Positions 57,907 to 64,000 of a DNA stretch of 64,000 nt are shown here, piece after piece. This DNA comes from Gemmatimonadaceae bacterium. GTDB lineage: Bacteria; Gemmatimonadota; Gemmatimonadetes; Gemmatimonadales; Gemmatimonadaceae. The position numbers and the translations under genes were made by a program. The DNA lies in contig DASQFN010000102.1 of the NCBI GenBank assembly GCA_035633115.1, positions 124,001 to 188,000 on the forward strand, written 5' to 3'. Positions within the stretch are counted from its first letter, which is position 1, and each line of letters opens with the position of its first letter. The notes under the pieces were generated by a model, which made no database searches, was not told the DNA's origin, and saw only the letters and a list, made by a program, of their open reading frames with translations.

Positions 57907-59283
57907 GTGGGGTGCGACAGGAGGCGCAAAGTCGCTCTTCGCGCAGCCGTTTTTTCATGCGCTGTGCTCGTCCTCGCGCCCTCTCTCGTCAACGCCCACG
58001 CGAGACTGGTGAGGAGTGAGCCGCGGGCAGGGGAGAGGCTCGCAACGTCGCCGGCTCTGATCAGGCTCGAGTTTTCCGAGATTCTGATGGCGCGAGTCAG
58101 CCGCATCGTGCTCGTTGGCCCTGTCGGTGACACGGTCGAACTCGGGCCGGTGGATTCCATGGGCTCCCATACAATTGCCGCGCGGCCCGCTGGCTCTCTA
58201 ACAGGCGGGACGTATCGTGTTCATTGGGTCGCAGCGGGAAGAGACGGCCACCCCGAGCGGGGGAGCTTCTCGTTCACGGTTGCTGGATCGCACCCTGCCG
58301 CGCCCGGCGCGCCCGCCGCACTCGCTGCCCCCATCGGCGTGAGCGGAGATACCGCAGCTAGCGATAATCCGGCCGATGCGATTGCCCAGGGCCGTTCCAT
58401 GACGATCGCGCGGTGGCTCGGATTCCTGGCACTGTTCTCCGTCATCGGCGCCGTAGCGTTCAGGTTTGTCGTCCTCGGAAGGCTCGCGCGGTTCATCGAC
58501 GTCGGCGACCCTTTTCTTCACATCGCTTCAGTGGGAGCCGCGACCTACGGACTTTTCGCATCCGTAGCTCTGGTTTTGACGACGGTCATCAAGCTGTACG
58601 GCGAATCACTGGCAATGCGGGATATTCCACTCGAAGCGATTTTGTTTGCGACTGGCTGGGGGTGGGCCTGGTGCGCGCAGTTGATTGCGTGTCTGATCGC
58701 GATCGTCGCATTTGCCATCGCTCACCGTGGAACGCGCAATGGCTGGCTGATGGCCGCGCTTGCGGCAGTCGTGCTGGTTGTGACTCCGGCTGCGACGGGG
58801 CACGCGATTGGAAGCGATCAGGCTTTGCTCACCGTTCCGCTCGATGTGCTTCACGTCCTCGCTGGCTCAACCTGGCTCGGGACGCTCGCGGTCATTCTCA
58901 TCGTGGGCATCGGCTCAGCCGCGAAGACGCCGGGAACGGTGTCCCTCGGCGCGCGCGTTGCCGCAATGATCAACGCGTTCTCGCCGATGGCCCTCGTCTG
59001 CGGGGGGACTATAGTAGCGACCGGCGCATTTGCGTCACTTCTCCATCTGGAGCCACTGTCGAGTCTCTGGACCAGCTGGTACGGCAGGGTTCTGCTGGTG
59101 AAGCTCGCTTTTGTTGTGCTCCTTTTCGTAGTAGGAGCCTGGAACTGGAGAAGAATCAAGCCCAGCCTCGGCGGCGACGAGGGCGTTACCGCGCTGCGAT
59201 TCTCGGCAAAGGTCGAGGTGTCCGTCGCCGCAATGGTTCTGATGGTTACGGCTTTTCTGGTGGCTTTGCCTCTACCCGACTAA
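57907..59283 (+). CDS. CopC-CopD fusion (copper resistance/uptake)
   Basis: After a signal peptide (AAVFSCAVLVLAPSLVNA), residues following cleavage start HARLVRSEPRAGERL, the CopC copper-binding N-terminus, and continue to FTVAGSHP. From about residue 160 there are some eight membrane helices of the CopD type (WLGFLALFSVIGAVAFRFVV, LTTVIKLYGESLA, LDVLHVLAGSTWLGTLAVIL IVG with the conserved H..GSTWLG, YGRVLLVKLAFVVLLFVVGA WN). It is expected to import or handle copper across the inner membrane. The open frame upstream overlaps the tRNA, so I used GTG 57907, just after it. Confidence 0.85.
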   Translation: MGCDRRRKVALRAAVFSCAVLVLAPSLVNAHARLVRSEPRAGERLATSPALIRLEFSEILMARVSRIVLVGPVGDTVELGPVDSMGSHTIAARPAGSLTGGTYRVHWVAAGRDGHPERGSFSFTVAGSHPAAPGAPAALAAPIGVSGDTAASDNPADAIAQGRSMTIARWLGFLALFSVIGAVAFRFVVLGRLARFIDVGDPFLHIASVGAATYGLFASVALVLTTVIKLYGESLAMRDIPLEAILFATGWGWAWCAQLIACLIAIVAFAIAHRGTRNGWLMAALAAVVLVVTPAATGHAIGSDQALLTVPLDVLHVLAGSTWLGTLAVILIVGIGSAAKTPGTVSLGARVAAMINAFSPMALVCGGTIVATGAFASLLHLEPLSSLWTSWYGRVLLVKLAFVVLLFVVGAWNWRRIKPSLGGDEGVTALRFSAKVEVSVAAMVLMVTAFLVALPLPD

Positions 59284-59315
59284 GCGCGCGACGGTACTCC
59301 GACCGGTGACTCGAA

Positions 59316-60971
59316 TCAGCGGCGCACTCTGTACCCGGGCCCGCGCAACGCCCGTCCAGGAAGCGCGGCAGTGACCTTTCCCTCGTCGACCACGAGCTTG
59401 CCGTTGACCATCACATGCGTGACACCTGTCGATAACTGCTGTGGCTGCTCGAAAGTCGCGTTGTCGATAATCGTCGCCGGATCGAAAACGGTGATATCGG
59501 CGAAGATTCCCGGCTTCAGCAGCCCGCGGTCGCTGAGTCCCACTCGCTGCGCAGCCAACGAAGTCATTTTCCGAATCGCGAACTCGAGAGAGATCACCGA
59601 ATCCTGCCTCACGTAGCGTCCGAGTATTCGGGGGAACGTGCCGAAGGCGCGCGGATGCCCGCGCTCGCCCCATTTGCCGGTTGAATCAGGACTGCGTGCG
59701 CCCGCATCCTGGCCGACCGAGACCCACAGCTGCTTCATCGCCAGACGCAGAGCATCCTCGTTGAACGAAAAGTAGAGGGCGCTCGTCCGGCCCCGGTCTG
59801 CGATCAGGAGATCGAAGGCGGCATCGTATGCGTCGCCCGTGCCTCGCATGCGGGCGATCTCCGTCAATCGCTTTCCCTGGTATTTCTTCAAGGAATCGGC
59901 GTTGACTTCATTCACCATCGTTCGATCTGCAGTGCGAATCCCGGCGGCACTATCCTCAGCCAGCTCCTTTTTCAGACGGGCGCGAACCGCGGGATCCCTG
60001 AGGCGCGCGACGAGCGAATCGCTGCCGCCTTCCTGCACCCACGTGTTGAGCATGGCGGTGAGGCCGGTCCCGCTCGCCGTGTACGGGTATTGATCCGCGG
60101 TGACGTCGATTCCGGCGCGGCGCGCCGAGTCGATCAATGCCAGCGCCTGCTGCATCTGCTCCAGTGAGCGCGACTTGATATGCCTGATCTCGGCCCAGGT
60201 ACCCGCTTCGGCGGCAATGCGGATTGTCTCGCGAACCGCTTCGATGAGCCGCGCGCCTTCGCTCCGCATATGCGTCGCATACCCGCCACGATAGGGAACC
60301 ACGAACTTCGTCAGCGCGATGAGCTCCTCGGTCGAGAAAAAGGTGCTGGGGATATAGATCAAGCCTGTCCCCAGCCCCATGGCGCCGTCGCGCATGGCCG
60401 AGTCGATCAACGCGCCCATCTGCGCCATCTCAGCGGGAGTGGGGTGGCGATTGACGCCGCCCATGACCGCGCGCCGCACAGAGCTGGTCCCGACGTACGT
60501 GCCGAGGTTGATAGCGGTGCCGCGGCGCTCGAGCTCGCGGAAGTACCCGTCGAGCGAGCTCCAGGGCTGCTGCGGGTTCGGCGCCTCGCCAAGCGCCACA
60601 TTCGGCCAGGCCGAGCTCACCTCACCCGTGATCTCGCTTGTGATGCCCTGGGTGATCTTCGACACCGCATGTGGCCCGCGAAGTATCGACGACTCCGAGT
60701 GTCCGAGCATGTCGATGAAGCCCGGTGCTACGACATGATCCTTTGCATCGATCACCCGCTCTCCAGTCAGGCCTGGCAGCGATGGGCCCACGTACGCGAT
60801 TCGATCGCCGCGCGTGGCCACGCTGCCCCGATACCACGGATTGCCTGTCCCGTCTACAATCCGCGCATTCGTGATGAGGATGTCGTAGCCGCCGGCCGAT
60901 CTCGGGACAACAGTGGCGCGCGGCGCACAGGCGGCCAGAGCGAATAAAAGGAGGCCCGAGGCGCATCTCAC
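59316..60971 (-). CDS. N-acyl-D-amino-acid deacylase (D-aminoacylase family)
   Basis: A 551-residue amidohydrolase lipoprotein (signal GLLLFALAAC). Motifs: ILITNARIVDGTGNPWYRGS VATRGDRIAYVG, VAPGFIDMLGHSESSILRGP (with the metal residues in a GHSE form instead of the usual HTHD), GEVSSAWPNV, ATHMRSEGARLIEAVRETI, EIRHIKSRSLEQMQQALALI, DQYPYTASGTGL and the C-terminal GVTHVMVNGKLVVDEGKVTA ALPGRALRGPG. It hydrolyses N-acyl groups from D-amino acids, or a related amide. Its start overlaps the stop of the M28 peptidase by four bases, forming a two-gene peptide-recycling operon. Confidence 0.88.
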   Translation of the reverse strand: MRCASGLLLFALAACAPRATVVPRSAGGYDILITNARIVDGTGNPWYRGSVATRGDRIAYVGPSLPGLTGERVIDAKDHVVAPGFIDMLGHSESSILRGPHAVSKITQGITSEITGEVSSAWPNVALGEAPNPQQPWSSLDGYFRELERRGTAINLGTYVGTSSVRRAVMGGVNRHPTPAEMAQMGALIDSAMRDGAMGLGTGLIYIPSTFFSTEELIALTKFVVPYRGGYATHMRSEGARLIEAVRETIRIAAEAGTWAEIRHIKSRSLEQMQQALALIDSARRAGIDVTADQYPYTASGTGLTAMLNTWVQEGGSDSLVARLRDPAVRARLKKELAEDSAAGIRTADRTMVNEVNADSLKKYQGKRLTEIARMRGTGDAYDAAFDLLIADRGRTSALYFSFNEDALRLAMKQLWVSVGQDAGARSPDSTGKWGERGHPRAFGTFPRILGRYVRQDSVISLEFAIRKMTSLAAQRVGLSDRGLLKPGIFADITVFDPATIIDNATFEQPQQLSTGVTHVMVNGKLVVDEGKVTAALPGRALRGPGYRVRR

Positions 60972-63232
60972 GGGGCCGCTCCGAGCTGCTTCGTCGCGTT
61001 CTCTATTTCAGCCGACATCGCATCGAGCGCTTTGGCGATGACCGCGAGTTGCGCTTTCATCTCCTGCCAATTGCGCTGCTCGATTGCTTCTCTTACTCCC
61101 GGAAGGGTCTTCACCCCGTACCCCGTGTAATAACCGGGCGCGTAGATCTGATGCCTGAACCACGACCTTCGCGGCAAGCCTGCTTCAGCAGTTAGCGCCC
61201 GCTCGGTGCGCATCAGGGTTCTGTCGAGTGAAGCGAGCGCTGCGGCGTTCAACTTCGGCGCGCCAAGCGCGCGTGCAGCAGCCGAGTCATAGGCTTTGGA
61301 AACTCGCTCGAGCCTCGTCAGCGCGGTTTGAAGCGGAGAAAAGTCGATCGCCGGAACGGGCTCCATCGCCTTCGGTGGCACGATCGGCAGTTTCGGATCG
61401 CCCGCCAGCTGATAGACGCGGTCGCGAACGAGGGCATTCACCCTTTCGGTTTCCTCGCGCATGTCGTCGGCGAGCTTCGTGACTTCCTTGAGATACTTGC
61501 CCGCCGTTTCCGAGAACGGCGAGAACGCGAGCGGAAGGATGTCAGCGTTCGCGAGCCTAAGCACGATCCTCCCGCCAACTTTGGCCAGCGCAACGCCGTA
61601 CTCGAATCCGGGATCACCAAACCGCTTGTAGTGGGCGAACGAATCGTAGATCGAGTGATAGGATCCACCGGCGTCCTCGCCACCGAACCCGATGTTGAGC
61701 GATGCGATTCCAAGGTGCTGAAGGAACGGCGTGTAGTCGGAGCCGGAGCCGAGGGCGTCGATTCGAAGATCCGTTCGCGTGAGCGCTTCCTTTTTCTCCT
61801 CGTCCGTTCCGCGCAATCGGACTGCGGCCCGTGCTCGCTCGAACACGCTCACCTTTGTCTGCGGATCGGTAACTGACCGCGCAACCTCGCTGACGAACCG
61901 CTCGAGTGTGTGCGATCCGCCAACTCCAAGAAACCCTCGTCCGTTGCTGTCGGTGTTGATGTAAACGGCGCCGACTCGTGACAACAGCTCAGCGTGCTGC
62001 TCCACCCATTCAGTAGACCCGAGAAGTCCGGGCTCCTCGGCGTCCCACGCCGCGAACACGATTGTCCGCTTGGGCTTCCACCCGCTCTTCGCGAGCCCAG
62101 CAATGCCGCGGGCTTCCTCCATCAGCGCGACCATTCCGCTGATGGGATCGTCGGCGCCATTCACCCACGCGTCGTGATGATTCCCTCGAATGATCCATTC
62201 GTCCGGCCGCTCACTGCCACGCATCGTCGCTATGACGTCGTACGCCGGCTTGATGTCCCAGTTGAACTCCAGTTTAAGATGGACTTTTGCGGGTCCGGGT
62301 CCGATGTGATAAGTGATCGGAAGAGCGCCGCGCCACGACGATGGCGCAACGGGGCCGCCGAGTGCGCGAAGAAAGGGGAGCGCATCGGCGTATGAGATCG
62401 GAAGAACAGGAATCTTCGTGATCGTCGGAGCGCTCTTCACGTCGAGCCGCTTCGCGTTTTTCGTGGCGCCCATGCCTGGAGTGAGCGGATCGCCGGGATA
62501 CGTCGGCATGTCTTGGACTGCACCGCGCTGGGCGCCGTACTCGTTGCGGAAGGCTCCCTTCGGATAAACGTCGCCCGCGAAATAGCCGTCATCGCGCGGG
62601 TCCGAATAGATGATGCACCCAATCGCTCCATGCTCGGCTGCAACTTTCGGCTTGATTCCGCGCCACGACTGACCGTAGCGCGCGATGACAATCTTTCCCT
62701 TCACGTCGATGCCGCGAAGGGCAAGCGAGTCATAGTCACGGGGGATTCCGTAGTTCACATAAACGAGCTCGCCGGTGACGTCCCCGTCCGCAGAATACGC
62801 GTTGTAAATCGGAAGCTGCTCGGCGATCTGATTGCTCGTCGGATCTTCGGTCAGCGCCGGCTCAGCGAGCTTCGCGGTGAACGGCGTGGGGGACAGCAGC
62901 TCCAGCCCGCGAGTCTTCGGAGTCGGGAAGAGAACATCGAACTGCTCGATCTTCGAGTCGTAGCCCCACGATCTGAACAGTGAATCGATGAACTGCGCGT
63001 TCGCCTTGCCGTGCGGCGACCCAACGTGATGCGGTCGGGCGCTGAGCCGCTGCATCCACGATTCGAGATTCTGCTTGTTCAACGAGGCATCATACCTCCC
63101 CTCGAGGGCAATCTGCCGCGTCGAGCTCTCGGCGGTGAAGCCGAGCAGGGGCGCGTCTGCGAGCGGTGTCGCGGCAACCAGTGTCGCAAACAGGCCGAAC
63201 GCCGCGAGAGTCGAGTAGCGTCTTGCTTTCAA
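60968..63232 (-). CDS. M28 metallopeptidase, glutamate carboxypeptidase II type
   Basis: A 754-residue exported peptidase with signal (LAAFGLFATLVAATPLADA). The zinc-site motifs are IIRGNHHDAWVNGADDPISG, VFAAWDAEEPGLLGSTEWVE, AVYINTDSNGRG and GGSYHSIYDSFAHYKRFGDP GFEYG. A protease-associated insert (RGIDVKGKIVIARYGQSWRG) and a C-terminal transferrin-receptor-like dimerisation helix bundle complete the GCPII architecture. It trims dipeptides or acyl-peptides outside the cytoplasm. It is the first gene of the pair with the D-aminoacylase. Confidence 0.93.
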   Translation of the reverse strand: MKARRYSTLAAFGLFATLVAATPLADAPLLGFTAESSTRQIALEGRYDASLNKQNLESWMQRLSARPHHVGSPHGKANAQFIDSLFRSWGYDSKIEQFDVLFPTPKTRGLELLSPTPFTAKLAEPALTEDPTSNQIAEQLPIYNAYSADGDVTGELVYVNYGIPRDYDSLALRGIDVKGKIVIARYGQSWRGIKPKVAAEHGAIGCIIYSDPRDDGYFAGDVYPKGAFRNEYGAQRGAVQDMPTYPGDPLTPGMGATKNAKRLDVKSAPTITKIPVLPISYADALPFLRALGGPVAPSSWRGALPITYHIGPGPAKVHLKLEFNWDIKPAYDVIATMRGSERPDEWIIRGNHHDAWVNGADDPISGMVALMEEARGIAGLAKSGWKPKRTIVFAAWDAEEPGLLGSTEWVEQHAELLSRVGAVYINTDSNGRGFLGVGGSHTLERFVSEVARSVTDPQTKVSVFERARAAVRLRGTDEEKKEALTRTDLRIDALGSGSDYTPFLQHLGIASLNIGFGGEDAGGSYHSIYDSFAHYKRFGDPGFEYGVALAKVGGRIVLRLANADILPLAFSPFSETAGKYLKEVTKLADDMREETERVNALVRDRVYQLAGDPKLPIVPPKAMEPVPAIDFSPLQTALTRLERVSKAYDSAAARALGAPKLNAAALASLDRTLMRTERALTAEAGLPRRSWFRHQIYAPGYYTGYGVKTLPGVREAIEQRNWQEMKAQLAVIAKALDAMSAEIENATKQLGAAP

Positions 63233-63274
63233 TGTGACTCCGGTTGTGTGCGTGTCGCGCGGCGCCGGCCGCAG

Positions 63275-64000
63275 TCAGGAAACCTTGCGCGTCTTCTTTC
63301 GCAGAAAGTCCATCAGAATGAATTGCCCAAGCGTCATCGTGTTCGTGAAGTATGCTTTGCCACGGCTGATCTCGGATACGCGCTTCACGAATTCCACCAG
63401 TGCGCGGTCACGGGCGAGCATAAACGTGTTGATCATGATCCCCGAGCGCCGGCAATTTGCAACTTCCTTGAGCGTCTCGCCGACAACCGCGAGGTCGAGG
63501 CCCATCGAGTTCTTGTAGATGTGCCCGTTGGGCATCGTGAGAGCGCTTGGCTTGCCGTCGGTGATCATCACGATCTGCCGCATGTCCTTCTTCTGTGCCA
63601 GCAGGATGCGGCGCGAGAGCTTCAATCCTTCCGCAGTGTTGGTGTGGTACGGCCCCACCTGCGCCTGTGGCAGCATCGCCAGCGGGATCTCCTCGGCCGA
63701 ATCGTGAAAGAGTACGACGCGCAGAGTATCGCCGGGGAATTGGGTGCGAATGAGATGAGTCAGCGCGAGGGCGACTTTCTTCGCCGGCGTGAAGCGATCC
63801 TCGCCGTAAAGGATCATCGAATGCGACGTGTCGAGCATCAGCACGGTCGCACACGAGGACCGGTACTCTGCCTGCCGCACCATCAGGTCGCCGTAGTCGA
63901 GGTCGAGCGGGATCTCGAGTGAGCCGGTGCGCGCGAGGGAGTTCTTCAATGTCTCGTTCACGTCGAGGTTCAGGACGTCTCCGAACTCGTACGGCTTGCT
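63275..64000 (-). CDS. VWA-domain protein, partial
   Basis: The frame is open to the right edge, so the N-terminus is outside the window; the ATG at 63961 is internal to the frame, and upstream codons ([20 protein letters not shown]) match the family. The visible 241 residues carry a von Willebrand A domain with a MIDAS motif ([16 protein letters not shown], then [10 protein letters not shown] and [10 protein letters not shown]). Such proteins in this layout act with a MoxR-type AAA ATPase or a chelatase-like partner; none is visible here. It is 42 bases upstream of the M28 gene on the same strand. Confidence 0.75.
   Translation of the reverse strand, partial: SKPYEFGDVLNLDVNETLKNSLARTGSLEIPLDLDYGDLMVRQAEYRSSCATVLMLDTSHSMILYGEDRFTPAKKVALALTHLIRTQFPGDTLRVVLFHDSAEEIPLAMLPQAQVGPYHTNTAEGLKLSRRILLAQKKDMRQIVMITDGKPSALTMPNGHIYKNSMGLDLAVVGETLKEVANCRRSGIMINTFMLARDRALVEFVKRVSEISRGKAYFTNTMTLGQFILMDFLRKKTRKVS

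Overview
The window looks like a Gemmatimonadota chromosome segment from a soil-type bacterium. This is an inference from gene content: a TonB receptor with an N-terminal carboxypeptidase-regulatory domain, many small secreted lipoproteins, DUF2911, DUF4230, prolyl oligopeptidase, a GCPII-like M28 peptidase and a D-aminoacylase. No rRNA or other phylogenetic marker is present to prove it.

Layout. 1-1307: a TumE/TumA-like toxin-antitoxin pair cut by the left edge, and a fragmentary ORF. 1620-14130: a tightly overlapping plus-strand operon holding the complete conserved enediyne warhead cassette in the order unbL (DUF1702), unbV (CRTAC1/ASPIC-UnbV), unbU (membrane protein), pksE (KS-AT-ACP-KR-DH-PPTase, 1959 residues) and tebC (hot-dog thioesterase). 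A LolA-like protein and an ABC1/UbiB-type kinase are fused on by start/stop overlaps. 14131-25300: an accessory junkyard with unrecognised ORFs, an integron attC-like site behind a tiny ORF, IS3- and IS481-type transposase remnants, an AraC regulator, and truncated pieces of an AAA ATPase, an ornithine cyclodeaminase and a Mur ligase. 25300-28800: a frameshifted small gene, a peptide-binding lipoprotein, a TPR protein and a mini-lipoprotein. 28977-64000: ordinary chromosomal genes (regulators, PHP esterase, outer-membrane proteins, peptidases, citrate synthase, tRNA-Asn, CopCD) with sparse insertion-like repeats.

The most striking non-coding signal is a pair of direct 17-bp repeats (consensus TGATACAAAACCGGCAT, period 21-22 bp). 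It occurs seven times plus one degenerate copy, nearly always upstream of and in the same orientation as a gene: unbL, the AraC regulator, a secreted protein, a small protein, the TPR protein and the mini-lipoprotein. The period and half-site length match AraC-family operators. The window encodes two AraC-type regulators, so a regulon including the enediyne operon is plausible; IS21-like end repeats are the main alternative. Two further repeat families (a 56-bp inverted repeat at 55.6 kb and CTGCGGACT-rich inverted repeats at 35.4 and 39.5 kb) occupy intergenic spaces of the core region.
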